From: Certhia americana
Taxonomy: Eukaryota > Chordata > Aves > Passeriformes > Certhiidae
Length of the DNA: 64,000 nucleotides
Assembly: GCA_018697195.1 (NCBI GenBank)
Contig: CM031879.1
Span: 26,533,660-26,597,659 of the forward strand
Direction of reading: 5' to 3'
This document shows, one piece after another, positions 1-13,900 of this stretch. The notes beneath the pieces were generated by a model. The model made no database searches and was not told the DNA's origin. It worked only from the letters and a program-made list of their open reading frames with translations. The stretch's first letter is position 1. The number at the start of each line of letters is the position of its first letter. The translations under genes were made by a program, and so were the position numbers.

Positions 1-1839
1 ATTGGCAGTTTACAGACTAACTTCTGCGCCCAAGTGTGTTTCCTGCCAGGAGATGGAATTTGTTATAAGCAACAGTAGGATTTGGATTACACTGTAAATG
101 TAAAGGGTACTATTGAAGCAATATGCACAACTGCATGTGCATTTTCATGTAATTCTGAAAGAGGTAAAAAACAAACAGGCTATATCCACATACTGTAGTT
201 ATTGTTAACATTTTCTGTATTAAACAGCAACAGACAGTGCTGTGTCTTTGTTGTACTATGTGGGTGACAAATAATATCTGTTACACTTAAAAGTTGTCAG
301 ATAACTAATTTCATTGACGTATTAGCATGCTAAGACTGTGTGCAATATTTTTTATTTTTAATGAAACAGCTTGCTTCATCAATAACATTTCACAGTTATT
401 TTTTGAAATTCAGTGGATCAAGGAGGTTTTATGTATTTTAGCTTCTGGGTGCGTTAGAGTAATTGTCCATGTATAGTTGTCTAAGTTAGTTACCTGGTCT
501 TAACAGAGAGAGAAACCTGGGTTTACTTGTGGAGAGAATGCAGAAGATTCTTTTGAAAAGAATGAATTGTTGGACTTTAAACAGGTTTTTTCTGTTCTTC
601 AGCCTATTTTCTTCAACTACTTAATCATTCAAGCAACCCTCTGCTTCTAACGTAGCTCTAAAGCTATATATTTATAATAATAGGGACTACAAGGTCAAGT
701 AACAAACTCCAGCTTTCTCTCAAATTGTCGTATGTAGGTTTAGTCTTGATCTCCTAATTTACTTTCAGAGAGGCCAGAAATAAATAATGCAAACCATGCA
801 TTGAATGCTGATTTCAGTTTCAAATTTATTTTTGCATATTTTTGTCCTGTCTGAAAACATTAGTTCTGCTCTGCTTTGTGTTCCTCTTCAGCTGACCCTC
901 ACAGAAGGCCTCAGCAAAATCTTACATAGCACTTGAGCACTATGACTTAATGGCTTTCACTGATTAGTGGAGAAAATGCCTAATCCTATCAGAACACATT
1001 AGTTTAGGTGGGGCATGGTAGCTCATACATGCACATCTGAGGCATATTTAATGCCCTGTAGGTAGGCTATCATCAGTAGTAGTGGTACTTTGTGTGTCTG
1101 TATTGAGTGACAGCAGATAAATATACAAACACCACAGAGGATAGCAACAGAATCGTTGCACTCAGTGCAAAGAGTCTGAGAGAAATGACAATATAGGCAT
1201 GATTTATAATGAAGTCCTCAAAAGTATCCTGCTTTACCACCCAGCTGTGCACCAGATCAACAGATCATATTTCATTACACAGAATATCAGAGTAAAATGC
1301 AATTAATAAATTATAAAGTGCTGTGCCAGTTTTGCTTAGGTGCATCTACCCATCCTGAACATGATTATGAAGAAGACATTATGTGCCACTAATCTAGAGT
1401 ACAATTAGGCTGCCAGTGCTTCAAAGATAGACCCATGGGTTTAACCTTACACATGGCAAGTAAATCCATTGAAATAGGTGGAACTGATCACAGTGTGTTA
1501 AGGTAATTACATGGGCAACTCCAAGGTGGTTGAGCCCATGGCATATCAACATCTGAGAAAGTACAAAAACAATACACAGTGCGCTTCTCTTAAGACTTAG
1601 GCAAAATTTTCCTTTCCTAAATATTCAGTTAAGTATTTGTAGATAATACAGGGAGAAGGAAGAATGATTGCTTGCTATGGTTACAGCTGGCACATTTCCT
1701 GAAGCAGTAGCTATACATTAGTCTTGGCAGATTGCACACCATCATTACTTTAATTGTGTGTGCCACGTGTGCTCGTTGGCCTTGCAGCTGTCTGCTGCAT
1801 ACTTGGTAGTAATTTTTCTTGTCTCTTCTGTTTCACTAG
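1..1839 (+). other. CNTN1: CNTN1 intron (5' part outside window)
   Basis: AT-rich intron leading to the exon at 1840. No FNIII-1 exon was recognised in it, so that domain must be encoded upstream of base 1. I see no repeat family with confidence. Confidence 0.8.
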
Positions 1840-1910
1840 CTCCTAATGTGGCTCCTTCTGATGTTGGAGGAGGGGGTGGAAGCAATCGAGAGTTGACAAT
1901 AACATGGATG
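1840..1910 (+). CDS. CNTN1: CNTN1 exon: start of FNIII domain 2
   Basis: This 71-base exon has a TTTCACTAG acceptor and a GTGAGT donor. Its first two bases complete an alanine codon begun in the exon upstream of the window, and it ends on a whole codon (phase 1 in, phase 0 out). It encodes the first strands of FNIII-2: a proline-rich linker, a run of five glycines and the strand ELTITWM, whose Trp is the conserved FNIII core Trp. The glycine-rich loop is a known feature of contactin-1 and not a repeat artefact. The frame stays open past the donor into the intron, so the exon end is set by the splice site and by the fit to the next exon. Confidence 0.95.
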
Positions 1911-4900
1911 GTGAGTATTGCACATGCAAGATGGTATGAAACCTGTACTATCTTATATCTGATCTTGGTCTTCCTGAAACCTGTGAATAGTTTGACTCTG
2001 GGTCTTGTGAGATCAGGATTTGTATATAATATATAGGTTTTCAGACTTTTCTCATAAAAAAATACATGAAAAGGAATGAGGAAGAGAATACTGTAAGGGT
2101 TTATATGTTGAACATTTCTAAAATATCATCTAAAACATTCTTGATTGAAACACATACTATGATAATGCATCAATAAAAGCAGTCTTCATTCTGCTATTAA
2201 AGCAATGGTTTTGAAAACTTACCTATACTGTGGCTATAGGTAAAGCAAGAAGGCAAAAGAGACACCAAGGTAAGAGGAAAGCAAAATTCAGTGCAAGAGA
2301 GGATAAGGATTTATAAAAAAGTAACATGGAAGAGAGAATTGAATACTGCAGGGTATTTGGGGAAGCTAGGGAGAAGAATTAAAAAAAATAAGGTTGTTGG
2401 ATGCATGTCAGAGCCTATCAGGATCCAGGAAAAACAGAGTCACAGCAGCATTACCTCTGGCAAAGAGGGATGGTTATGTTACACTTCAGAAAATTATCAA
2501 GTTTGTTTTCTGTTGACCCCTCTGTTCACTATCATAAGGCTATGAGATACATAAGGCACATTATGCCATTTGTGTCTTTTGGGGAATAGTTATTTTATAT
2601 GGAGTAGCTTACCTACTAGTGAATTACCTCTAGGAAGAGTGCTTTTTCTTGTGGGAATTAATGTAAATATGTCATAATTCCGATAGCATGTATCGTTGTA
2701 TAGGGATTCTCCTTATGAATATGCAGATTTTAATCCATATGCATCTTTCCTTCTTTTTGTACTTAGGATTGATCATATGTCTGTTCTCAAGTATGACAGA
2801 AATAGCCAGCCATATCTTTGAGCTATCATATTTGGGCTTTCCTGTCTGGGTTTTGCTTTGGGGTTTTGTGGTGGTTTTGATTTTTAACTGAGTACAAAAT
2901 ATTTATTCAGTCTTCCTAAGTATTTTAACAGTGAAGAAAAGATTTATAAGTTTCTGAAAAAGAAGGTCCACAGTTTTGTGACAATATATTGGAAAAGTTG
3001 TATCTTAGTTTCTCTAATAATGGCTAAGGAAGTGAATGTGTCCTAATTGGCTTAATTCTGGTCTCTTATTTTTGAAGAGCAAAAGAACACATGCAATGGA
3101 CAGGTGCAGAAGACCTAGATTATTTTACTTCACAAGCTTTTCTTTTAAAAGCTTTAGCAAACTACAGAGCTGCTTCTTGTATTGTATATAAAGACTGGTA
3201 CTCATAGCAATTCCAATACAGTGGTAACTTGGCTGTGACCAAACTGAACAAAGAAAGTGTAACCAGAAGAATAGTGATTAATGCAAGATCAGAAGTACAA
3301 GACCATTTTGTACAACCAAATACACCCAGGAAGATTTATATTCTCATTATTTCTCTTACCTAATGTTATGCTTTTCACAGCTGTTCTGAGTAGCTCCTTT
3401 AGTCAGACAAATTAAGCATGGCTTCAAGTATTTATTTCCCAAGTATCTTCTATGCTATGTCTAGTTTCTTAATAGAAACTGTAGATTCACTGAGTCTGAC
3501 AGACAACAATATATCTATCTGTAAGGCTAAGATAAAAATATAAATTGATTCCCCCAAATGTGCTGACATTTGCATATGCAACTCTAAATAGTCCTTAATT
3601 AAGAAGAGAAGAACAAAATGTATGGCAGGTTCACATGTTGCTGCCAACCCCTTTTCAGCTTCTGCTATGATTCATAAGCCCAGGTTGAATGAGACAGACA
3701 GAGATGCAATCAAAGCTCTTCTAAGGCTTGTTTTGAAAGAGGAACTGAGAAGGAGAGCTGGGAGTGGCATGCCCATTCTTCCTCATTTTTCACCTTTTGT
3801 CTTTCCCTCACCCATTTTCTTTTTCAAAGTTTTCAGTGGATCTACAAACTATTCAGCTGCTTATACCTACTTACTATGTGCAGCCATTGGAGCGAAAGCT
3901 GCTTTCAAACTTTGTGTAAGACCTTCCAGAATACAATTTTTAAGTGCCAGTCCTGGCTTTCTAAAGTTTGCTCTGGCTGAAAATCATTCTGAGGCTAGGA
4001 CCTCATCCAGTCTGCTTACTTAGGCATATGAGATCGAATTCTGGTTTATTTTAAGCATCTAGTTACAGTGATAGGTTCAGAAGCTCAGTTACATCGAAGT
4101 TTCATAAAACCTTGCTCAGAATAACTCCACATGTTGGCTAAAGTGCTGCAATACTGAGCAAATACCTAAGGAGAATAATTACTCTCTGTGTCACAGCTCC
4201 AAGACCTTTGCTTCAAGATAAGCTATTTCTTCTCTGTGAGATTTCCATTGGGAAAAAAGGTGATGCAGGAAGCTTATTTTCAAAGGGTGCTTCTGGTCAA
4301 CCTCCCTATGAAGATGAATGATGTGATTTTGGTTGGTAGGGTGCAGGTCTAATAGTTTTGGTAAAAGCTTCATGGACTGAGAAGGGATCACTGAATGCAG
4401 AATGTTGGTAAAATTAGAAAAATCCATTATGATAGATGGTCTTCCTTAATTTTGTATGTTCCAGTATTCCAAGGTATGGAAAATTAGCTATAGTTTTAAG
4501 GAATGTTTTGGATAGGTATCTTTAATTCCTGTACTGAAAGTGGGAGTCATTTCACTGGAAGATTCACCAGTTAGAAGCTAGGTAGTCTAAATCAGCAGCT
4601 GGATCCCCTCCATCATCAGTGAACAGTGGTAGGATGAGTCAGTCTTTGAACGTGTCCATCTTTCTTTATCAGCTGTGCCAGTTGCCTAGGTCATAAACGT
4701 TCAGTAAATTAATATAATTTGGGCCACCCACATAGATTTTCTCTTCACTGTAATTCCTTTTTAAGAATATCTATCTCCAAAAATACATGGACCTGTATAC
4801 TGGCATAATATGTCTGTGTTACGTATCTGCTGTGCCTCATTCCTTAGGTCTGTTTTTGCTAGCTACAGCTGTTTTATTACACAACTATTATTGGTTTCTT

Positions 4901-7900
4901 TCTGTGGGAGGTAACATGATGTGTGTTGCACTGAGTTCAGATGAGGAAAAGATCTTAAAATGTTTTCCTAGCAATTACATTAATAGTGCAGATCTAAGAG
5001 GGCACTATTTTTAAAGGGGGTGGAAGCAAGCCATTGAAGGAAACCAGGATCAAATGGGGGTTTATTTCGGTGTTTTTACAATGTACTTATCAATGCTTTC
5101 TACATTATTCATATTTCATTCTAGACCTAGCTGTTTAGCAAAAATTAATGTTTTATTTTTTGTCTCTACAGCCTTTGTCAAGAGAATACCATTACGGCAA
5201 TAACTTTGGTTACATAGTGGCCTTCAAGCCATTTGGGGAGAAAGAATGGAGAAGAGTTACAGTTACTAATCCTGAAATAGGCCGATATGTCCACAAGGAT
5301 GAATCAATGCCACCATCAACTCAGTATCAAGTAAAAGTGAAAGCTTTTAACAACAAAGGGGATGGGCCATTCAGTCTCACTGCTGTCATTTATTCAGCAC
5401 AAGATGGTGAGTAGATGTTCAAATGAGTTTCACACTGTGGGTCCAGATCAGCACTACCAATATCAGTAGAACCTGGTTCTTGACACTGATTTGTATAGCA
5501 GGATACATCTTCAGCAGGGAGGGCGTGATTGCTCACCCAAAACACTTGTTCTGAACAGCCAATTTCTACTTTCTGCTTGTGTGATGCAGAACACTTGGCT
5601 CTACTTGCTGGCAATAAGCAATACACGGCGGCACGCAAGATTGTTCACACAGCTTGTTAAAAGATTTAGTAAAGTAGAAAAATATTGTGGCCTAAAACAT
5701 TCAGATCTTTATTCTGCAGTGTCTCTGTGATCGTAATACATGTATTTGACATATGCTTAATTGGTTTTCTTCTTAATAGAACACGCTAAAGCCTAGTATT
5801 TTACTTGATCAGTATCAGAATTTAGCCCAAAACTTGAAGGAATGGTAGTTTATTTGTATCTAGTAACATTTCCAGCATGTTTAGAGCCTCATATAAATTA
5901 TCCCTGTTATATTCTTTATTCTGGTTTGCATGTTAGAGCTATCAAGTGAGTATTTAATAGAAACCTCTTTCACATTCCATTAAAATATTTTTCTTAATTC
6001 TTACTGTAATTATTTCACATGCTGAGGTCTTCAGAAATGAAGTTTAAATGACATTTCCAAACTTAGCAGAAGAGAGAAAGTACTGGAAGAAAGTTTATCT
6101 TAAATCAGAAGAAATATATACAACATCTTTAATTGTGTTATCATCACTCAAGCCTGTTCTAAAAAAATTCAGTTTATTAATTTCTGCCAGAAACCCAAAG
6201 AATTGCTAGTATTTTTCTTTCCATAGAGCAAAATCTCCTCCACAAAGTCAACAGATGTAGACCAAAGAGCCAAGAGGAGGGATATGGTAACAGGGCCACA
6301 TTCTCACACTTCCGATTCTCTTCTGTACTCTGTGTACTTTATGGAAGATTTATGTTCATGGTTCCCATTAGCACTAATGGGAACTTCACTCACAAATTGG
6401 CCACACACAGAGAAAAGACAGCAGAGTCCTCAGTCCCAAGCTGGCTGATAAGGCTAACACCAATCTTTTTTCTCAGGAAAGCACACCTTAGGAAATCATC
6501 TTCAACAGCTGCTGGGGCAACACAAAGGGGTTTTTTGCAGTAGTATAAATGTGTTAGTAAATAGCTATGGTGTAATGAAAGCAATAGCGAACAAATTACA
6601 CTTAAGCATCCATCCTTGTTCTGTGACTTTATTGACAAGTGGCTGATAAGCTCCCACATGTTTATGTTAGGATTATCCATACCATGTCAGGAATGGTAAG
6701 TGTGTTTGTATGGTCTCTAAGTTCAGGGACATGGTAGAGCCTTGTAGCTCAAAAAGACAGAGGAACAGCAAATGTGCAGTAGTGCCAGCTTCCAGATAAA
6801 GAGGTCACTTGAGTGGCTGATGATACTCTAACACAAACTTTGGGAAGTCCAGACACCTGATAAAAAAACATTTGTGGTTAAATGATGCCAGATGCAGACT
6901 GCAGAAGAAATAGAAGCTCAGTCAACCTACTTCTTTGATTTCAAGCACAAGAGTACAAACCTTACCAGTAGTGCTCACAGCTCCTGTGCAGAGCTGTCAC
7001 CCTGACTACTGCCTGTATCCAATCCAGGAACTTCAGGGAAGGTTAGAAGGAATTTTTCCAAGAGATGTAATGGAAGTTACTCTGAATAGCATTGAGGAGA
7101 GAATTGTCTCCTGGCATCAGGACATGAAGAAAATCACTTCCATACCTCATAGTGTGCTTACTGACTGCCAGCCTGAACTTGGTAGAGTTTTGCTTAGAAG
7201 ATAATAGTGTGATGACCACTATATTTTCAGTGAACAGAATACATTATGATGACCACATGATTTCCCCTTTTATTGACAGAAATACTGAATTAGAAGGCTG
7301 GAGGAAAGCAACTGATTCCATCTGTCTGGCTCAGGAGAGACTGCAAAATATTTATAGAACATAAATTACAAATAGAGATGTAAATTTTTTGCAGCCTATA
7401 AAAAAAGCATGAACAGATGAAATGTTGTTAGAGTATTTTATCAACAAAAACCCTGGCAGTTGAAACTTTTCAGTATGATTTTTTTAAAAGTTCTGTAATT
7501 GATACAATAGAGAAGAGTCTGATAGTGATTTAGGAGTAGATTAGATGATTCCACCTGTACTTCTGTGCCTTTGAGTTAGCTAGTGATATTATTACTGTTA
7601 AACAACACAACTTCTCAAAGGTATTAAGGAAATCACAAAGCAATATGGCCATGCAGTATTCCATACAGATATGTATAAATATCCATATATACATGAATAT
7701 AGTGAGAGCTTTCCCACTAAGTTGTGTATTCTCTAATAGATCTGTGTTTCTCTAGTTGTAACTGTGGGCATTGTTATTCCCTTCAGTGACTGGGGAATTT
7801 CTGTGTTTCCATGTGTAATAAGCCAAGTTCCATGTCTGGCAACTGCTAGTCATATCTGCCATTGCTAGTAGTGAGTAATGATTGCTAGTAATGAGTGCAC

Positions 7901-10900
7901 AGACCTCTTGCTTATCTAAATTCCTGTCATTGTGAAAACAATTTTGCAATAATGCATAATGTTTTAATTAGACATTTGCATTATTAACAGCCATTGAAAG
8001 ACAATTACAAAAGGTAACTTTGCATATAAGATTATTTTGTTACCTAGGATACTTTTCATGAGAGATGTTAGTGATTTTTTTCTTAACAGTGGCTGTTTTG
8101 GTGCATAGTTGAGTGGATGCCCAGTTGGAAGATTAAGTATATGAAAGCTTTCCTCAGCTAGGGCTGCCATGCCTGTCTGTTGCAACTTGTTTCAAGAGAT
8201 TCATGACAGAGAATTGTTGTTAGCTTGGAAAATTTTATCTTTTACAGACATTGCTAAGTTTATGCCATTCTTAATTCTTTACCTCATTTAAAATTCAAGC
8301 CCAGTGACATGAAACTAGACCTTAGTATTCTAAGAACTGGATGAAAGTCTATCACATTAGGATGGTCTTACTCTGGGTTGGCTGCTGTTCAGAACTAAGA
8401 ATGCAAACAAAATCAACCTTAGGATTTATGCCTTATAGAAGGGTGCTTTGGATTATTTCACACCTATGTTCAAGTTTGTATGTGCCACTGGATAACAGTA
8501 TATGTAATATCTGCTCTCACAAAAAATTTGTATTGTTAGGATTAAGTGACATACGCAAGTATTTGCATGTAACTAACTTTCAAAATCTGATGTATATAAT
8601 ATGTGAGCTGCTGTCCCATTTAGTAAAAGATCACTGGATGCTTCATTCTATTTATCAAAGGCTGTTTTCATTTTACTCAAATTTCAGCATGAAATCCATT
8701 GAAGCATAAAAATATGTAGTCTGAGCCAAGTAACAGGATCATTGCTTTGTTTTTACAAAGTCATTTTTATTGCAGATCTTCACTGGACTTGAAGTTTACT
8801 GATGAAAAAACAGATTAAAGACTTAAACTTGACTCAGTGATGTCAGGAAAATTATATAAAATACTGAAAATAATACAAAATACTAAAGTGAGAAGAATAC
8901 CTATAAAAAGTATAACATTGCCACAGGATCAGATTGAATGTTTAACACATGTTTCATCTTCCAGCTCCAACTGAAGTACCTACAGATGTGAGTGTGAAAG
9001 TTTTGTCATCTTCTGAAATGTCTGTTTCTTGGCACCATGTTTCTGATAAATCTGTGGAAGGATATCAGGTGAGTTTAGTAGTGACACTGTCAATCTCATT
9101 CATTGACAGTCAGTAGTTATAGCCAACAATAATTCCTACTCTGGCATTCCATCTCTTAGGGTCTACTTCTCTTTAGTTAGCATGTTCTGTGAAGATTTTG
9201 CATCTTGAGAAACAGATTATTTTTGGTGTTATGTACTTCTTTACTAAAATAGATTAAGAAATGTATGTTTGAACTTTTCAAAGAACAAAAGGCTCCATTA
9301 TTTCATGAAAGAATGTTGTTTCTTTTATGTAATTGAATGCCTATCTATAAATTCTTAAAACCTATTGAAATTAAGTTTTGTGCGTAATTTTCAACACATA
9401 TGCGAAATTGTAACCAACTCTGGCCCACTTAAATTACCAGCAGTTATATTTCACCCACAAACCCTATAGTATGTGGGACTACTTGACAAATGCCCAAAAT
9501 CCAGTCTAACAGAGACACTGATATTGTGCAAGGCAGTGATGTTTTCTTGATGGTTTCTATTCTCCACATGAAAAAGAGCTTTGGGGCATGTTCCATCTGT
9601 CCATCTCAGTGGTATTACTGGTGAAAATTGCTCTTGTTCTTCTGCAGCAGAGATGACAAACACAGGCTGGGTGCAATGAGAAATGGCCATGTAGTGCTCT
9701 AGCAGGGAGGTCTTAACATCATCCATGCAATAAGGTATTAATTCTGAGATCTTCTTTCCTAGTGGAATCACCAGTCTCACTCTAGTAGAGGGGAAGGCAG
9801 AAAAAGGAAAGCCCATGCTTCTTCCCTGAGAATAAAAAGAAATACTTGTTTTCCTGAAGATCAGAATCCCCATGAGTACTGAAGGAGCCATGGGACAGGG
9901 CAAAAATAGAGAGGGTTGTTCTGGAAGGTAAAGGCCACAGATAGCATTTTTAAAGTTGCGAAAAAACACTTGTGGTGGAAGGAGTATCCAAACTGCATTA
10001 TAAAGTTCTAGTGACTATCTCTGGAAAGCTCTGTGTCTATTGGCATCAATAAATACTACAGTAATTACCTTTAAATTACTGCTCTGGTGTAACCCAGGTT
10101 AATAGAAACCATCATTCACTAGAGCACCTTCTCAGTTTCCTTTTGGTCTTCATTATTATTTGAAAATTGCAGAATTGAATTTTGAATGCTAGAGTTTAAG
10201 AGGTGGGAGTACCCTGAGCAAAGAACCTGAGGTATTTCACCTGTGACACAATGCTTCTCACACCAGGAGGAGTCAGATTTTCCTGACACTAATGCATACT
10301 GTCAGGATGACTGCCCCATGGTGATGAGTGTAAGCTGATACATTTTGCCATTACAGAGGAGTATCCTCAGCTCACACTTACAGAAGAGATAAAGTATGAA
10401 AACTATCTCCATCCATATAGGGAATTTAAGATTTATGAGTTCTTACAATCGACTGCTAACAGCCACATCTCTGCAGTGCATGCAGCACCAGTGATGCTAT
10501 CTGTATTTCACGCTGCTTCTGTGCAATAGATGTAGGTTTATTTTATTGAAAAAATTTATCTCTGCTCACCACCATTGTCTCTTGTTGACTGAAATATGCC
10601 ATTAGCATTCTTTCTTAATACGAGTAAGGTATATTTTTGTGTCAGTCCTATGTAGAACTTCCAAGATTATGGAAGCTTTTATTTCACGACACTTACAGAA
10701 ACAGCTTCAGTATATTAAAGTTTGAATAGAGTAGAAGACCACGAAACACAGGTTTTTCCCTGATTTTAGCACAGAGTGCTACACTAATTCATGAAGACTA
10801 AGGCATTCCTTCGCACAAATCACAATTGACTTATTCCCCACAAAAACTCTAGAGCTTGGTTTAAATCCCCTTGCTGTGTCCTCTGGGGATTCATTGCCTA

Positions 10901-13900
10901 TGGATTACCCTAACAAAGTAAATGCAGAGCACCAGGAATAAGGCTCTCTGGGGCTACTATATAAGCTCTTTAAAAAAGAGAGGGGCTACTCACTAGAGTA
11001 GCGAAATGTGACCTATTGAAGCAATGTGGCATTTAATTCCAGAGGCAAGAAAGAAATTTCCAAATTATTTCAAGAAAGCTTGAAATTATTTAAATATAAA
11101 GGGAGAAATGTAGGAATAATATAAAAACGACAGTAGTTTTCTTAGCTCTCAGGGAAGTAATCTTTTGTTTTTCTTTTCCAGGAGTTGTAACAATGTTCCA
11201 AATATGTAAATATGGCTGCGTATTAGAGAAGAACTTTCTGTGTTCATGGCATATAGCTTACACACTATAGGAGTGAAGTCCACAACGTTGCAGCCAAAAA
11301 CAATTGTATTCGGGATTTAAATTTTATTTTTAAATTTAAATTTAATTTTTAAATTATATTGCTTTTGTTTGAAGCATAATATGTTCTCGGTGGAGAAATT
11401 TGCATTTTTATTCATTGTTCTCACTTGTCTTGTTTGATGCTCTATGTTACTCTTGTATTACACCTTTAGCATCCCTGTACTGCAAACGAACATTAAGATT
11501 GTAAAGTTTTGTAAGGCAGAGGAATTCAAAGGCTTCCAGAATATGCCACATGACTAATAAAACCTTCATATGAAGTATGTTTTCTATCTTTAGGTAAAGC
11601 TGTTATTTACTTAACATAATAGATCATACTAAAAATTAATTAATTAGTTTTCAATGGCCAGCTAAAATCAAAAACAAAGCTACTATTGGTCCTGTCATGG
11701 TTAGTAAACTTTTGGCCACCTAGAACTTTATAGATATCCTTTTGCTGCAGGCTAGAAACTTGTTTGAACTTAAGAGACAGAGACAGACCTGATGTTCTCT
11801 AGCCCCTGATGTACATGCCCTCTCTCACCTGAGTCAGACACTTAACACAAGTTAACACCTTGTGGTGTACAGCTGGTTGCATTCAACAAGACCTGCTTAT
11901 CTACAACAGAACGTTGATTATAATCATATAGAGGAAACTATGACTTGAAGATCACTATCAGACCTTCGGCTGAGATGGCTGTCACAGTTTCAGATCCATG
12001 CCAGTTTGAAATCATTCATCTGGGGGAGGTTACCACCCTACTGCTGAAGCCTGCAGAATGGACTGGGTGCAGAGTCCTCACTCATTTTAGGATAAAGGCT
12101 GTTTACTCAGGAAAATTTCCACCTTTATAAGTACGAATTTTATGAGTATGATTGCCTAAATTACAGTAAAACTGATGTTTGGGATGCTAGTGGATGATAC
12201 TTTGTAAACAGAATGCAGGACTTACAGAAGATTTATAGCACTGAAGATTATCTTTTCATGCCTGCAGAAAATCAGGTGTGCATGCTGAACTTAAAAAGTA
12301 AAGCCAGTTTAGTCTGCAGATACAGTGTGGTTCTTCCCTGCAGCAGGAAAGAGTGAAAAAGGCCACTAAGATGTGTCTTGGTTTGGTTAGATTACTCGAA
12401 CTGTTATTCCTTTTTTACCCTTTTCCTCTCGATGTCCTCAGGCCCCACATTGGGCGCCAAAATCTGTCTTGGTTTGGAAAGACAGGGGTGTCTGCTAGGG
12501 AACTAAAAAAAAGAATGGAAACTTCCCTTGGACTTGTTATTATCCTAAAATTGAAGGGGGGTCTCGGGCAACAGTGTGAGGGTAAGAATAACAGTTCTTT
12601 ACCAGTTAGTCTAACAAGGTAAATTAACAATAATAACTATAATATTGACAACAAACAGAACTAGAGAAGAAAAGAAAAAAAACAACAACCCAGTTAGTTT
12701 TCCTCTGGCACCGCCCCCCCCCCCCCCCCCCCCCCCNNNNNNNNNNNNNNNNNNNNNNNNNNNNNNNNNNNNNNNNNNNNNNNNNNNNNNNNNNNNNNNN
12801 NNNNNNNNNNNNNNNNNNNNNNNNNNNNNNNNNNNNCCCCCCCTCAGTACCATCACAAGCTACCAGAGCCAGCAGCAGTCCTGGGGACGAGTTGTATCCG
12901 AGGCTCAACGGTAGTAGCTGGAGCTGTAGAAAATGTCCTGGCTAGACACGGGTTGCAGAAAACACAGCGTGGGGAGACCTCGAACAAAACTGAAGAAGCC
13001 GTGGGTGCAGGGCAGGGAGAAGGAGCTCCTGGCAGGGCAGGGAAGGAACAGGTTCCCAAAATCCCGGGGGACACACGAAGAGGCAGTGGTCCGACGGAGT
13101 CCCAGGTGAAGGGGATGGTGAGAGCTCTCTGCCTCGCCGAGACGAGCAGCCCTGGCCGTTCTCCCGAGAGCAGAAAAACTGCCCAGAGCGAAGTGAAGAT
13201 GGTGCCTCCCTGTCTCTGCCTTAGCTGCTTCTTTTGTTTGGTCCTAAGCACCCATGAGTACCGAAAAGCACCCAGCCATTAGCTTCTTAGAAACTTCTGG
13301 GAAAAAATTCTATAAGAAAATAACCCAACCCCCAATAGATTACATTTATAATAATCAGAGTGATTATTAGAGTGTAACACTGGTGGGAAGACTGTGGCAA
13401 AAAACATTGACAAGAGACAAGCTACAAGAAGTATTTAGCTGACAGTCTCTGTTTAGTGATACTGTTCTCATGGCCAAAGACATTTGAAGTAGGTAAAGAG
13501 AAATCCCTTACTAAATCCCCTGCATCTCTCCTCATTCAATCACAGCATGTGTTCTAAGATCAAAGAAAGAAATATTTTTATTAAATGTTGTAATTTAAAT
13601 GTAAATAGGAGAAAGTAAAGCCTCCCCAAACAAGGGTTTTGCTGACAACTTGTAAAGAAGAGAACTGTGATATTGACACTTTGACAGACTATCAGTTCTT
13701 CTAGTCTATTCCTTAAATGGAGTTTGCATGGACAACTACTGTCAGAAGAATGGAAGATTAAAGCAGTTACTGTTTAAAAGACAAGATGACAGGATTCCTC
13801 ATGTCATCAATAATGTCTTACAAAGTAAGATTTTTCCTAGAGCCTGAATTTACCAACAATATTAACTTCTTCCTAAAGAATTTAAAACACCCTCATGTAG

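Larger units (their letters stand above)
12374..13782 (-). mobile_element. Endogenous retrovirus remnant: one LTR, primer-binding site, short leader, 13-bp stub of second LTR
   Basis: On the minus strand the order is LTR, spacer, lysine-type primer-binding site, about 60 bases of leader, then the last 13 bases of an LTR. The 13-base string TGTCTTGGTTTGG (plus strand) occurs at 12374 and again at 12465, where the full LTR ends. The best candidate for the far end is 13782: AAGACA there mirrors TGTCTT, and the pentamer AGATG lies just outside both ends (12369-12373 and 13783-13787), as a target-site duplication would. No gag, pol or env was recognised. The element is antisense to CNTN1, the usual tolerated orientation in introns. 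The far boundary is less certain than the near one; 13412 (ending GACA) is an alternative. The TGTCTTGG opening resembles songbird LTRs as I recall them. Confidence 0.72.

Noticed and set aside
3622..4023. 133-codon plus-strand ORF in a CNTN1 intron
   Set aside because: No recognisable domain, no splice sites that would join it in frame with CNTN1, and a composition like that of the intron.
12611..12914. ORFs rich in Pro or Gly around the gap
   Set aside because: They are translations of C/G homopolymers and Ns inside the LTR.
12853..13282. ORFs of 109 and 132 codons on opposite strands
   Set aside because: They arise in the GC-rich LTR part, which is noncoding; no retroviral protein motif is seen.
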